Origin: Progne subis subis | Lineage: Eukaryota > Chordata > Aves > Passeriformes > Hirundinidae | Assembly (NCBI GenBank): GCA_022316685.1 | Contig: JAKJHU010000023.1 | Span: 2,715,192 to 2,779,191, forward strand | Reading direction: 5' to 3' | Length of the DNA stretch: 64,000 nt | The notes under the pieces: model-generated | Told to the model about the DNA's origin: nothing | The model's input: only the letters and a program-made list of their open reading frames with translations | The model's database searches: none | Program-made: the position numbers and the translations under genes | Shown here: piece by piece, positions 12,601 through 25,120 of the stretch | How the letters are laid out: every line of letters starts with the position of its first letter | How positions within the stretch are numbered: position 1 is the first letter of the stretch

Positions 12601-13199
12601 ATTAGTAAAATACATAGTACTGATATTGAAATAAGCTTGGTTTCTTTTTTTTTACTCTTCTACTTGAATGATTAGTGAATTTTCTTTCAGTTTCTGTGGA
12701 ACCAATTTATGAATCCCAAAAGAAAAAGCAAACCTTTTCCTGGCATTGACAAAACCACTCCCCCTTTGGTGAATCTTTAAATAAAAAGACCTTGATTTTT
12801 CTTCTATCTTCTGAACATTGGGCAGCCTTCCAAAGCAAAATCTGTTTTAGGGTTGCTTAAATAAAAGATAGAATAAAACCACCCACATGGCATGTGAAAT
12901 GTGGAAGAAAAGGCATCTAAAAAAAACCCAAAAAACCTAAGCATCAAATTTTCATTAATAGAGTTGGTATTCTGGAAAGAGGTGAGGGCTATCTGGTGGT
13001 TTTACTACCTTGGAATAGGATACAAACAAATTTAATGGAAATATGCAGAAAACAACTTGCAAATAATTTTGGTAGGCTTATCCTCTGCATCTTCTAAAAT
13101 ATGTTAGAAACCAATCTGTAATTACAGACACTAGTCTAAAATCCTTTTGGAATTGAAGTTCCAGCACTGAATAGAAAATACATAAGAAACTCCAAGAGA

Positions 13200-14490
13200 A
13201 TAACCATCAGGGAAAAGATTTGGCATGGTACTGAGCACTACAAGTTCAAAACATTGCTATCATAATAGGGATCGTTATGAACTAAAGGTCAGCATCTCTG
13301 CATAGACAAAAATAACCCAAGAAATCCACTACAGCAGTGTTCAGTTTTCAGAAAGAAGGCTGCACACAAATGAGGAAGGCTGCCGAAAAGGAACCAAAAG
13401 GACAAAGTGTGTGAAGGCATCACGGAGGCACTGCATCCTCAGAACCAATCCATATCATCCAGATGGATTCAGAATAACCTGGAAAGATGGCATGGCTAAA
13501 GAAAATAATAAAGAGACCTATTTGAAACAAAGAACAAATTGTCTTGATTAAGATCATTAAATCACCAGAACCAGATGGCTGTTTGGTTAAGTGTTCTAAT
13601 GGGAGTGTAAAATAGCCGTATCTATTAACAGCATTTTCTTATTTAAATTTAGGGGGGTTTAATGAGGAGTGATGAGGGACACACATGGTGATAATTTTCA
13701 AATAGTGCACGTAGTCAGGCCTGTGGAGCTACAGACAAGAAAATCAGGGAAAGGACATTCTATAGAAGAGAGAACAGTTTTGTAAAAGTAGGTGTGCCTT
13801 ACATCTCCAACTGTGCCTCTAAGGAAACATAAGCATAATTTTTAAGGGGCTATAGGCCATTTGCCATTCCCAGGGATTTTAAGGTTGTATTCCAGCAAAG
13901 AAACTAAGTTCAAGTGAGACAACAGAAAAGGTCTTCTGGTGGAGAGATAACCAAGATACAGGTAATTTCCTGTAAAAGATAGAAAACAAAAAGCACATGT
14001 CAGTTTTCCCAAAGAGGAAGATGATGTGCTCCAGAAGGTCTACTCTGTCCAGCATGTACATAATTAACTGGAAAGGAAAATTATTAATGCATTGTCACAT
14101 CTTGATGCAAACCTATTCAAAGTAATTAAGGTGAGGACAGATTGCAAACATGGAAAGCCTTCACAGTACTGGCTGCCAACAAAGTGATGGCAGATGAAAT
14201 AAAATGCTGATAAATCTCAAGCAAAATGTAGAAAAAGCTGTCCCAAGTTTCTGTTTACAGTAATGATCTCTTTAGGCTTCTTTATCTCTTCAAACATTAC
14301 TTTAGCATGCACGAAAGAGGTCTTGGAATCATAACAGAGGTCTGTGAAAACATCACATTGATACTCAGGACTGTTCAGAAAGCCAAATGAAATTTGAGGA
14401 ATTACTGAAAATTACCGAAAAAGCAGAAAATATCATGTGTAAGTCCCTGTTGTATCTATAGCATGTATGCAGTAGGAAGTGTTTGGGATC
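13200..14490 (+). mobile_element. Ancient CR1-like LINE RT segment
   Basis: Order-preserving matches to the old amniote (turtle-type) CR1 reverse-transcriptase region can be read over about 1.3 kb. They are 'atcaccagaaccagatgg' (KSPGPDG region), 'aaaagatagaaaacaaaaag' then 'tgtcagttttcccaaag', 'gatggcagatgaaataaaat' then 'gctgataaatctcaag' (WQMKFNVDKC region), 'cgaaagaggtcttggaatca' (KERDLGVI region), and 'agcagaaaatatcatgtgta' then 'agtccctgttgta'. It is much more diverged than the CR1s at 4.2, 8.0 and 44.3 kb and has no intact frame. It probably predates the split of modern birds. The segment 13600-13860 is the least certain part. Confidence 0.6.
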
Positions 14491-16218
14491 ACCAATCTAA
14501 AAACAATTAGACTAAGTAAAAGGTATCCAAGGACAAAATAAATGGTGTTGGAGTGGGGTTTGTCTTATTTTTCAGGTGCCAGATAGCTTTCTGTATATGA
14601 GTTACTTGCCTAGCCTCCCTGTATAGTCAATTAGAACCTGTTTGTTTCTGTTGCAATTCAGAATATGATTCTTGCCATCCTATAGTAAAACTTTACATTA
14701 TGTTCAACTCCTGGATTTGATTAGCTGTGGAATATAGAGGAACTATGTAGATATAAGGGCAACTCACTTAGATGTACATACTCTATAGATACCCGCATTT
14801 AACCAAATATATCTCAATCTTTGCATCTTAAGCATCAAGAATGAAAAAATATAATGTAGATCATGTGCATCCTGACACAGCACAAAGTCCACAAGGAATG
14901 GTTGATCTCTGTCCCTCATGAGCTAAGATTTAAGGAAGGTCACAAATATGTCTCCAGAAATAGGTTTAAAAACCCAAAAATTCTTACCTAAATGTTAAAC
15001 TTGCCATAGGATATTTTGGATCATAAAAGCCTGTTAGTCCAAAAATCAAGTACTAATTCCTAGGAAAGGATTCCATCAAGATCTGTTTGACATAAAAATA
15101 CAGCTTCTGGCTCCATAATCTCTGAGACTCAAGTTGCTGAGCTGAAAGAGTACCAGGGACTGGGAAGCTGAGGCTTTCCCTTACTTTCTTCCTTAAGCAA
15201 CTGTATTGGCTACTATCAGACAAGGGACTGGGCAAGATGAGCTTTCCATCTGGCTGATTATGGCCATTGTGTGTTCTCTAGAATTTAGTATTTGTCTGCT
15301 TAAGATGTCTGTGGTATGTGTCTTCTAGAGCCCTTGTTTGTTTTCCAACGTATTTTGAAATATTTTCTAAGAAGACTGTACGGATCATTTAAAATCCAAT
15401 CTACCACCTACAGTATCACAAACCATTGAAATTCTGTCTTGCATAAGGACAGTTATAATGAAGATAATTTGGGGCCGGTTGTCCTATTGCTGTTCATACT
15501 GTGAACTCATTTGCACTCTGAGCAATTTAATTGGTACATCTCCTTGTGATAGTAAAACACTACTACTCACCTTGTATGTTTGTATTTAAATTACCAGCCG
15601 TATAATTCTTCATTTTTTTCATTATAAACCTATTATGTGTTTAGTGTCAACTGTTATGCAGAAGGAGAAAAATAGAAAAAATCAACCAGTCTTGTATTAT
15701 ACAAAATTATTATTACAAATATAAATATTTCTGAACATATTTCCATTAAAAATTCTAAATTTCTGCTTCTACCAATGCTTAGAGTCATGTATACTGACTG
15801 ATGGACTGCTTGTCTGTGATAAACTGTTGCTTAAAGAAGTCTTACAGTTGCTGACTTCTTAATAATACAAAGTCATATTCCAAATCTTTCTGTGGTTATT
15901 TTTCTCTTTTCTGTCTCCAGTTTTCTAATTGTAAGCTTTCTGACATTAATTACATAGCTGTTCATTGACTAGCATTCCTTTTTTTGTTCTTGCTGTTTAT
16001 CATGTTTGGATTTGGCCAGCTAATAAAAACACTAGCAAAAATTCAGGCTTAGCAATAATAGAAAACAGAATATTGAATTTAAAGGCAAAAGCTGTGGTAT
16101 TTTTTGCATTAGAATATTATTATCACATTGCAAAAATCATTATTCTTCAAGCACAAAAAAATTAATTAGGACATTGATTGAGGAAAAGGCAGAAGATGAG
16201 TTTTCTTTACTTCCATGT

Positions 16219-16290
16219 TGTGTTGGTTTAGCATGGATGGTTTATTTATTTTCTTTTGGTGTGGGCTGCTTCTGTGCCGTAGCCTTTCTG
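16219..16290 (+). mobile_element. ERV LTR 5'-end fragment
   Basis: The sequence begins TGTGTTGGTTTAGCATGG, the characteristic opening of a common passerine LTR, and then a 'gtgggctgcttctgtg' block like the next part of that LTR. Only about 70 bp are recognisable and no duplication was seen. The family name is recalled, not searched. Confidence 0.42.
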
Positions 16291-16675
16291 GTCTGTAAAA
16301 TAATTAGAGTCAAAAAATTTGTTGACTAATTATGAAAGATTTTCTATTTCACTTTTATTTAGGTATAATGGTTGTGTGATTTAACTAATAATTAATGTCA
16401 GTATTCAAGTGAGACCAGTACTTTCAAGTCCACAATGCAGGTGCAAATAATTGGTCTGAAATCAGCCAGATACTTTAATATCTGTTTAAAAACAAGTGCC
16501 TGATAAGGCCTGTGTGTTTTGCTTAAGCAGTGATGTTTTTCAGTCAGAAATCTGATCCTAATCCCATACAAATAATAGAAAATTAACTCAATTTAGTACA
16601 GGAACTGCATTAAAGTGCACTGTAGTGTAGGAACTGTTATTTACATCTATTGATCAGCATTTATTCTAATAGTGT

Positions 16676-16790
16676 TTTTTATTTTATATATATATTTATT
16701 GTGCATATTTAATTTTTATTATATATTACCTTTATTATATACTTTCTGTTATAGGATATCTAAATATATATACACATATATCTGTATTTT
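16676..16790. repeat. AT-rich low-complexity tract
   Basis: Runs of tatata and ttatta dominate about 115 bp, including 'ttttatatatatatttattg' and 'aaatatatatacacatatat'. Confidence 0.75.
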
Positions 16791-18334
16791 ATGCAAAATG
16801 GTTATTGGTGGCACTAGATTAGGGGTGTTCTCTCATCTTGGAAATGAAACAACATGAGAGGAACTGAGTTGATCATCCCAAATGACCAGGCCACAAAAAT
16901 AGCAGATCACAGGAAAAAAAGCAGTAAAACAACCATTTGTCAGTGAAGTGCTCAGATAGTGGTGTATATATTTCTTCAGCCTTTGAGGCCTTTACTTTAC
17001 AACAACAAATGTCTGCTTTTACAGCATGTTGTTTGTTCTCTGAACTCAATTGCTAACTAAAAAGTTCAGGGTAAGCACATATATAACTCTCTAGGGTAAA
17101 ACCAAACGTGAGCTGTCTTCCTTTTCTTTGTATTTCGGACCTTGCTCAGCACTAATCTGTAAATCAGTTCTCAACAGTAATTTCAGTTCTACTCCAGTGG
17201 TATAAAACTGGTGAAATGGGGAAGTTAACTGTCATGTCATGAACTTAGTGTATGCATCTTCTCTCACACCATGGCATTTGCATAGTTCTCTGCACTTCCT
17301 TTACAAAATGCACATCCCTTCTGATGGAGTATTTTAAAGATTGATCATTAGAGTCACTCACTGTATGAGTACCATTGAAGTCAGTCTAACTCCTTATGTT
17401 GCAGGGTAATTTAACATAATTGATGGAAGTCAAGCCTGGTTTTAAAAGACATTTGAGGAACAATTTTTCAATGGTGTTTACCTTTAGTGCACTCCATGGC
17501 ATTCTAACATCCATGAATGTCTTCATATTATTTACTTTAAAGGTTCACTGAGATACTGGATGGGCTTTCTTTACTTTATTTTGCATCATGTGTTGAAAAG
17601 ATTACCTGAAAATAATTTCAGATTATTTGATGACCTAAAATGAGTTGCAGACCACATGTGGCTTGTGTGAAAAATGCTGAGAGAAAGGAGCAATAGAGCA
17701 GACTAATATAGCAAGTAAATTATTCTGCCTTTGTGTTCTCACACATCATATGGCAATAACACATGATTCTGAGAATGGCAGAATTTGTCCCTTAGAAATG
17801 ACTCATTGTTACATTTTGACATATTTTATCACATTAAAAAATCATAAATGTCTCCTTAGAAAAGATAGATATGGAGCAGTGGAAGATCTACATAGAGATT
17901 CCTCTGTTTGATAAAGTCATGGTGCCCTGAATTTATCTGAATGTACCCAGATACATCATGGAGACATCATCATCAGGTTATTGATTTTAAAAAGAAGTTT
18001 GTAACTAGCAGATTCTGGTTTTCACATACATAATTGAAATTATTAGCTAAACTGCTTTTATGCATCGTTTTTAAGGTCATCTTAAAAGAAATATTATTTT
18101 GTTATATCTTTTAAATATGCAAGCCAGTTTGGAATGCATAGCATTTTTTTTTTTTTTTAATGGACTTCCCATTATTAAACTTTTTATTTGTTACACACAC
18201 AGTACCCATGGTAAAATCATGACCTTGTTGGGGTCTGCAAAATTTCCATGATATTTCCATTTGTCATATTTGGGAGCAGCTGTCTTCCTCTGTTTTCCTG
18301 TGTGAAACTCTACTCATTACTCCTATCCATCCAG

Positions 18335-18523
18335 ACTGAACTTGTTACACACAAGAAGGAAGCAGGAGACAAATGTGCTCTGCGGTGCACCTCCCAGTGG
18401 GTGTGCTGGTTAGAAATTTGGCTAAACTGGCCGAAAGTGGCTATGAAGGGTCCAAATTCATAGCACCTTCTGAAATGCCAGTCTTGAGACCAAAAGTCCG
18501 TGTGAAGTTAAATAAACAGACTG
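18335..18523 (+). other. Exon-like open segment upstream of exon 60
   Basis: A 189-bp stretch is bounded by a pyrimidine-rich acceptor (ctcctatccatccag, AG at 18333-18334) and a near-perfect donor (actg/gtaagtg, GT at 18524-18525). From 18340 one frame is open for 63 codons, to a stop that lies in the donor region at 18529-18531. The open part reads VLVRNLAKLAESGYEGSKF, then IAPSEMPVLRPKVRVKLNKQ. I do not recognise this peptide, and it is not part of dystrophin exon 59 or 60. The same frame has a TGA at 18337-18339, just inside the putative exon start. Inclusion before exon 60 would therefore not give a simple in-frame insertion. It could be a chance pseudo-exon, a retrocopy scrap, or part of an LTR, since the 'gtgctggtt' wording is LTR-like. 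Confidence 0.25.
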
Positions 18524-18662
18524 GTAAGTGAATCGTGACTGGATGCTCTTTCCTTTTGGCTTGGCATGTAATATCTTTATGTTACTAATCAGCTGGTAGC
18601 AGAGCCAATAGTTTTTGAAGTTAGTGCTCATATTTACTTATATTTACATTTGATTCACACAG

Positions 18663-18809
18663 GTTTATCGAGCAGAACTTGTTCCCCTTAAAGAAAAGGT
18701 TCATCACGTCAATGAGCTTGCTCACCGCTTCACTCCCTCCGATATCCAACTCTCCCAGTACAATCTTGGCTGTGTGGAAGACCTAAATACAAGGTGGAAG
18801 GAGCTACAG
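18663..18809 (+). CDS. DMD: Dystrophin exon 60 (spectrin repeat 24 part)
   Basis: This 147-bp exon is open throughout in phase 0 and encodes 49 codons, starting VYRAELVPLKEKV and ending EDLNTRWKELQ. It is flanked by AG at 18661-18662 and GT at 18810-18811. Human DMD exon 60 is also 147 bp and phase 0. Compared from memory, about 30 of 49 residues match human dystrophin, including the PLKE, HVN, IQLS and EDLNTRWK blocks. About 19 match utrophin, and DRP2 also fits less well. The product is a piece of the last spectrin-like triple-helical repeat of the rod, next to hinge 4, in the cytoplasmic protein linking cortical actin to the dystroglycan complex. The conserved W of NTRWK is the typical core residue of a spectrin-repeat helix. 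The donor (cag/gtatat) is weak, and so is the acceptor, so splicing may depend on exonic signals. The exon is far from its neighbour (33.2 kb), as expected for dystrophin. Confidence 0.93.
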
Positions 18810-18825
18810 GTATATTTCACATTAC

Positions 18826-20240
18826 TTTTTTTTTTATTTATGCTGCATTTAAGTAAATATTTCTATTTCTCTGTGCTTTGTTCCCTGTGGGATAGCACCA
18901 AAAATGTACTAAAGAATGAAGGATGAGAAAGCCTGAGAAAATGTTTTGTTGTTACCATCTATAAATGCATTAGACAGAGGCCCAATCTGATATTGTTGAT
19001 GGTTTCAAAATATAAAGGGCAAGACACGTTTTGCACGCACATCAAAAATTATATATTCTCTTCTTACAGAGCTCAAGAAACATTGTGAATAACTCACTTT
19101 TCAGTGTAAATTATTGCTTTGATTTATCAAATCCAGATATTTGGAAAACAAATTTTTTGTCTTCTCTGACACTACTTGGAGACAGTATATTATGGTGATA
19201 TCTTATTGTTGATAGAACAGATAGTTATTTGAAATATTATGGTTTACTCTCTTTTTTCATATTTACTTAAATGTCATCTGGAAGATACAGAGAGTAAGGC
19301 GAAAGCACTCCAGTAAATTTTTAAACATATTCTGAGGGGAAAAGACATAATCAACTTTGAAAGATTATGATATACTAAAGGCCAAGTTGTGACCCTTGGA
19401 AAGAGGAAAGACACATCTGTTCCTATAATATAATTTTTCTCCTTAAAAGAGAGCAGAGTTTGAAACATATTGAGAGGCAGAGCTCATTTTTGTTACAAGA
19501 GAATAAAATAGCATAAACTGGAATAGAATAGAATAGATCATTTGGAACAAATATACAATTATTTAGACCAACTGTTCTTCATACCAGATCTGCTGGACAC
19601 TCGCACCCAATGATATTTTTTAGAGTATTATGTATTTTTCCATCTTAGGGCTAGACTTTTTTTATGCATGAACAGCACTCCAGTTAGATTTGATACCATT
19701 TGTAGAAAACTGAAATTTTGGCCATGTAATAGGAAAAGCAAAAATTAAAAATGTTTTTGTTTCATACCAAACCTTTCTTCTTCTAAGGTATGTTCCTGTT
19801 GTTTATTTCTAGTTTTACAGTTGCCCATTATGTTTCTTTTCCAATTCTGGTGGTTTTGTGGTGTTTTTTGGTTTTTTGGGGTTTTTTGTTTTTTAAATTT
19901 ATTTATTAATTTCCTTTGTTATTCTAGTGTCCTGTGACTATCTACTTTACACTTTATTCTTTTCATCTTTTTTTTTTTTTTTTCCTGCACAAATCAGTTT
20001 ATTTTCATGTGTCTTTCTTTTACACCGGTTGTGTTTTCCCTCAGGTTTCTCTTAATTCTTATTTTCAAAAAGCAGTTCTTTCTGTGTTCCTACTCTTCTC
20101 TGTCTTTCCCCATCTTGCTTTCCTTATTTCTCTTTGGCATTTTTGCCTTTACTCCCCTTGTTTATTTTCTTAGCTTACTTCTCTTTTTTCTCCATCCTCA
20201 AAGGTTAGATCTCTCTCTTTCTCTCTCTCCCCTTGCCATA
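18826..20240. other. Intron 60 start with T/G- and TC-rich tracts
   Basis: This part of the intron is AT-rich without recognisable elements. It includes a T/G-rich run (about 19851-19900), poly-T at 19970-19983 and a pyrimidine tract (tctctctctttctctctctc near 20210-20230). Two overlapping open frames of about 80-90 codons rich in F, L and S are products of the pyrimidine-rich strand, not genes. Confidence 0.6.
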
Positions 20241-23200
20241 TTCCTAATGGGGAAAATATTTTTTGTCCATGTACCCATTTCCTAGAAAATAATACTGCAG
20301 GAAAATCATGAAAGAGGGAGTTCTGTGCTATTGCTCACCAGAAAGATGCCTATCCTTGGTTATGTGTGGGGAAAGTGCATAAAGACATAAAATTTATCAC
20401 ATCTGAAACACCAGCAAAATCTAGTGTAAAGGACGTGTAAAGCAAATTTTGTAAAGGACGTAATCATGTCTCACTTGTTTCTTTATTAACACTGGGAACT
20501 TACATAAGAGTAGAAGAGGAAATGTTGCATCTTAAGCCAAATCTTACAGAGATTAATATTATATTCATTCTATAATCGTAAGGCCAGCTGTAGTCAGTCA
20601 TTTGCAGTATTGCACAGTGGTTCTACAGTGAGATTAGTGCTGTTAGTGAATAGAATCACATACTCCTCCAGAATCTTCCCAGAACTTCATTTGTATTTTT
20701 GCAGTAAGGCATGTTTGCCATTTATTTACCTGGTTTGTATTCAATTTTAGTGAATATACTCTGGAGTATCACTGATACAAAAATGTACAGAAAGCACTCC
20801 ACCACTCACAGACTCAACCAGTCCTGGTTTTGAAGTGTTGTTTGGAGTGCATTTCATTAATGAAAGCAGATGCACTCAGCTCAGTCACTGAAAACTGTGG
20901 AGTGTGAGTGCCTTTAATAGAGTAGTTTTGAGGATAATATGCAGTTTATTTTTTTATTTTTCTTGAACATGAAAGGAGATAATATTTCTCCAAGGAGCTA
21001 CTTGTTATGAATTTCACCAGGAGCTCTCATGTGTGCTTCAGTATATGTAATAAGCTCATCCGGGGGCAGAATGTGTCTTGCAAACCCTCGCTTACTTCCA
21101 GTTGACATTTACGGAGCCAGGAAAATCTTAAATTCGTGGGAGTTATATCCATTTCACTTAGTCAGAGATCTGGTTGGTATAATGCTGGTCAAAGGGCAAA
21201 GCATGTAAAACATGTAAAAGAATTTACAAGTATCCCACAGAGAACATAGCCTTTAGTTATCAAGAAAGATTTTTTTGGTTTAAATCAAGCTTTGCTTTTA
21301 TTTAGAATAGTACCTTTAATAAGCTGAAAAACACAGATCTTTAATCCAAAAATGTATCTATTAAGATATTTTGCAATGGTATTTATACTCTAGTGCTTTT
21401 ACTTTTTGAAAGTTGATTGTGAGTGGTTGTCTTTGAGCACACCAAAAACCTAGAGCTAAATCAGCCGAAGTTCTTTTCCAATCTTCACTTTTCTATAATT
21501 CTATCATTTATATCCATATATACAATGATTGTCAAGAAGCATAAGCCCTTATTTCAGTATCATTCCCAACTCTTCAGCTCATCTTGCTTGTACCAGTAGC
21601 AAAGATTCTGAAGGATATGGAGATTTGAAGAATGTTGTGGTGCAAAAAGCATGCTGCCATTTGTTAGAATGGCAGCCACAACTGTTATTCTGTTCCCTTG
21701 AAGAGCACTCTCTGCTTGCAGAGTACTAAGAGCCAGCAGGCTTTTAGTACTCCTGTAGACAGTTATCTAAAGTCATAGCATCATTTTATTTCTATTCTGC
21801 TGAGGACAGGCTCTTTACTGAGCTGCAGAATGCACACTGCTGTAATAAGTGTTGCTGTAATTAATTATTTCAAAAACCAGCTTCTTCTGGGTGCTTGACA
21901 AATATTAGCTGATTTTTTTTCAATCTGTGGTGAGAAATATGAATGAATCTTGCCATCTGTATTTCCAGAGGTACTAATGTCAAGAATATAAAAGCCAAAA
22001 AGGAAATTCCTTCTTCCCTGAAATCAGTTTAAAATTGCTGGCCAGTGAATCTCTTACGAGCTGGGTCACAGGCATTCTGGGCAGCAGTCCTCAGCTCACA
22101 CCTCAGCTTTTTATAGGGGTTGGACATCAAGGCAAGGAAGTTGCAGCAAAATATAAGCTGAAATCAGCAGTGACCTATTGTAGCAGGTTTTAAGTTTAGG
22201 GGTTTTTTAATTTTACTTCACCTTCTGTCTTTCATGCCTTCTCCAACAAAAATATCCTACAAAAAAATAAAATAACAAAAAATATCCTACAAATATAAAA
22301 TAGCAAAAATGCCTATGTAAAATAAATGTTTTCTTCAGGTCTCTGGCTGTTGAATTGAACCAAGTTTACTTTTTTAATTTGTATGTAGTAATGGTTTCAG
22401 GAAGTAAACATCATGTCTAAACCATGGAATTAAAATTTTAAAGTGATGAAGGCTCTCATATAATTTCTCTCAGATTCTCTCATATAATTTTTCTCAGAGA
22501 AAAAGAAAAATTTCTCTTGCTTTACAGTTCAATTGTCCAATTGGTAGTTCATAGGATCCTCATATATGAAAGCTCTAGTCATACACTTAAACAGAATATT
22601 TGCCTTAAATTTTTCTATATCTTAAATTACAAGTAGAGTTATTTATTATTAAACAGTGAGTGTAAACTGGGGTTAAACTTGATAGATTGACAGATGATGC
22701 AACAGTAGCAAGAAAGATGTTTCTTCCTCCCTATGAGACAGAGAATGTCATGTCTAAATGAATGGGCATTATAAAAGGCAGTTCCATTTTTATATTTACA
22801 GTTTATATTTATATATTATTACCTTTCTGTTACCTCAGGAGTTTCTATTTCCATTGGGATATTTCATTAATTTTAATAACTAATCTGTTTCTATTTCTTT
22901 GGGTTTTCCTCTCTTTTAAACTATATTTTGACATATGTCATCTGTTAATAGCTGAAAAAAAAATGGGGGACAACTTTTCTAAATATATGGAGCCAAAATT
23001 CTAGCTCAGTTAGAATTATAGTAGTTAAGTCACTACTAAAATCATTTTCAACTTTGAAATTTGAAATTATTTTGTAGTTGCAGACTTTATCTTCCCAGCA
23101 GAGGGGGATTTTGATCCTTTTTGGAAGTCAAGTTTTCTCATCAGACTTAGTTAAAATGTTGGTTTGTATGTTCCATGAGAACAGGAACTTCTGCCAAAAC

Positions 23201-24880
23201 CACAATTGTTACAGCTCTTTAATGGTCTCTTATTTGTTTAATTTGCTGTGCCAGTTGGCTGCAGAAGTCATAGACCCAAGCATTTTTCTTCATTTCTGTT
23301 AGACTGAGCCTCAGATTTTCTCAATGTTTGTCTGCAAAATTATGCATATAGAATTAATTTTGTAGTGATTTGGTTTTTAGAAATCAAATTTATTTATTTA
23401 TGTAAGTTGGTGGAGGAAGGCCAGCTGTCAGATTGGAATTCAATCCCACTAATGAAGTCCGGGTCAAAAATTGGAAATCTTCCTTCCTAAATTAAGAGGA
23501 CACCTATATTGTGGCATCTTTCGGGCAGTCGGTGAAAGAAAGTGTGTAACTATAAACAGGAATAGTTATCATCCACAGACATGACAGCAGGAAAACTAAT
23601 AAAACCTTACTAAATTTATGATGTATGTGATGAATTTCACTTTGCTGGAAATTGCAAATGCTTTAATTATTTTTTGTAAAGGAGGTGCATTCATTTTGAG
23701 AATTTTGTTATACTCTTTTTGACTTCCTTTACTCTGAAATTTTATCTTCTATGAAGATGTTTTGAAGAACCATGAAGAAGAACAGCAATTTACCCTACTT
23801 TATATTCTCATTGCAATATGCATCTGTAGATTTCTCTCAATGTATTTTTTTTGTTTCTCATAAATGTGTGTGAGTTATAAGTGTGTGGGTTATAAAAGCT
23901 GAGTTATGCTGTTTATACATGAAAAGAAAAGCACCGAAAATTTATCAAAAAGTAAGAAAATATGTTACATGTGCATCTTGAATTTATTACTCTCTTGTAT
24001 AACCTTTGCATATACAATATATTCTGTAAGCTCACCCATTTATCTATTTGATGGATAAATGATAGGAAAAGAATGGGCATATTAGTTGATATATGCAAGT
24101 CTCATTTCCTTATAAAGGAAGACTTGAACAATTTACTTCCACCTGTCAGCAGTTATAGATTATGTTTGGCAGCACACATCCATCTGACTCATACCAGACT
24201 ATATTTAGGATACTGAAGAAAACAGAGGTTATCATACCATTGAGAATATACTCACTGGAAACCAACATTCACTAGTTCTGTTGGCATTTAGTCAAGTAGT
24301 TTTAGCTAAATCCTCCAGTTTGTAGCTCTTTAACTTGTTTACCAACCACCACTGAAACTGTATTCTTTAGTGTTCATGATCTGTAATACCTGATCATCCC
24401 AAAACCTTTATTTGAAACAATTTCTGTAGAAGTTCCTTTGACAAGGATTGTGGAAGTTACATTTGAAGAATTAAAGCTCTGAGTTTCAGTCCTATACAGA
24501 GGTGTAGACTACTGGAGTTAGAAGATGTTACCTTGGATTCCAAAATTACACACATAGCTTTGGGTTTTTTCTTGTATAAAATTAAAGAATATGGCTTAAT
24601 TTTTTTCAACATTTTTTTAGGTGTGTGACCTGGTTCCAATCAGCTATGTTTAGGCTGCTCATTATGAAAAATTAGGGTTGTTTAAGGTCAGAATGTGTGA
24701 GGAGGCATAGCTGGGAAGTGCACAAGGTTAGCAGCAGTCAGACTAGTGAAAGCAAACAAGGGCAAAACAGAAATGAACCTTGCAATTATAAGTCAATGTC
24801 CAGTCCTAGCTTCCACTCCACAGGCCCTTTTCCTTCCCCAAATGTTATCAGCTGTCAGAGCTCATCATTTCCAGGTTAGA
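20241..24880. other. Unique AT-rich intronic sequence
   Basis: No exon or repeat family is recognised. Local direct duplications occur at about 22248-22310 (aaatatcctacaaa twice) and 22454-22500 (tctcatataattt twice). Nothing else stands out. Confidence 0.5.
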
Positions 24881-25120
24881 TTTTGCAAAAGCAATAGGAG
24901 AGGACAGGAGTGTGTAGGGTGGGTCGGGGCAGGACGCTCTGTGGACACCAGAAGGGTAATGGATCTTTGCAATTTGTGGTTCTGCTCCATACCCTGGAGG
25001 GTTCACGCTACTGACACAGATCCTCTCTCTGCCCGTTCACACCCGCCTGGCTGGAAGCGAGGTTGGAGCAGAGGTACAGAGTTTGCTTTGAATGTGGAAC
25101 ACGTTTGTCGCAGATAGAGC
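24881..25120. other. GC/CpG-enriched unique patch
   Basis: Around 240 bp carry at least eight CpG dinucleotides and clearly more G and C than the flanks. I cannot link the patch to an LTR or CR1. It might be a fragment of an unrecognised repeat or a regulatory patch. A 123-codon open frame crosses it but resembles no protein I know. Confidence 0.35.

Larger units (their letters stand above)
14491..18334. other. Mostly unique intronic sequence
   Basis: This is AT-rich intronic DNA with no recognised exon. It includes the LTR scrap near 16219 and the AT-rich tract at 16676-16790, listed separately, plus a poly-T run at 18147-18159. Confidence 0.5.
1..18662 (+). other. DMD: DMD intron 59, 3' portion (partial)
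   Basis: This is non-coding sequence upstream of the first recognisable dystrophin exon, read on the same strand. It ends in a functional-looking but weak acceptor (ttcacacag at 18654-18662), with few pyrimidines before the AG. I looked for exon 59, which in human DMD is about 269 bp and encodes the preceding part of the spectrin repeat, and did not recognise it, so the 5' end of the intron lies outside the window. The segment is AT-rich and contains the CR1 and LTR remnants listed separately. Assigning it as intron 59 depends on the exon 60 call. Confidence 0.82.
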
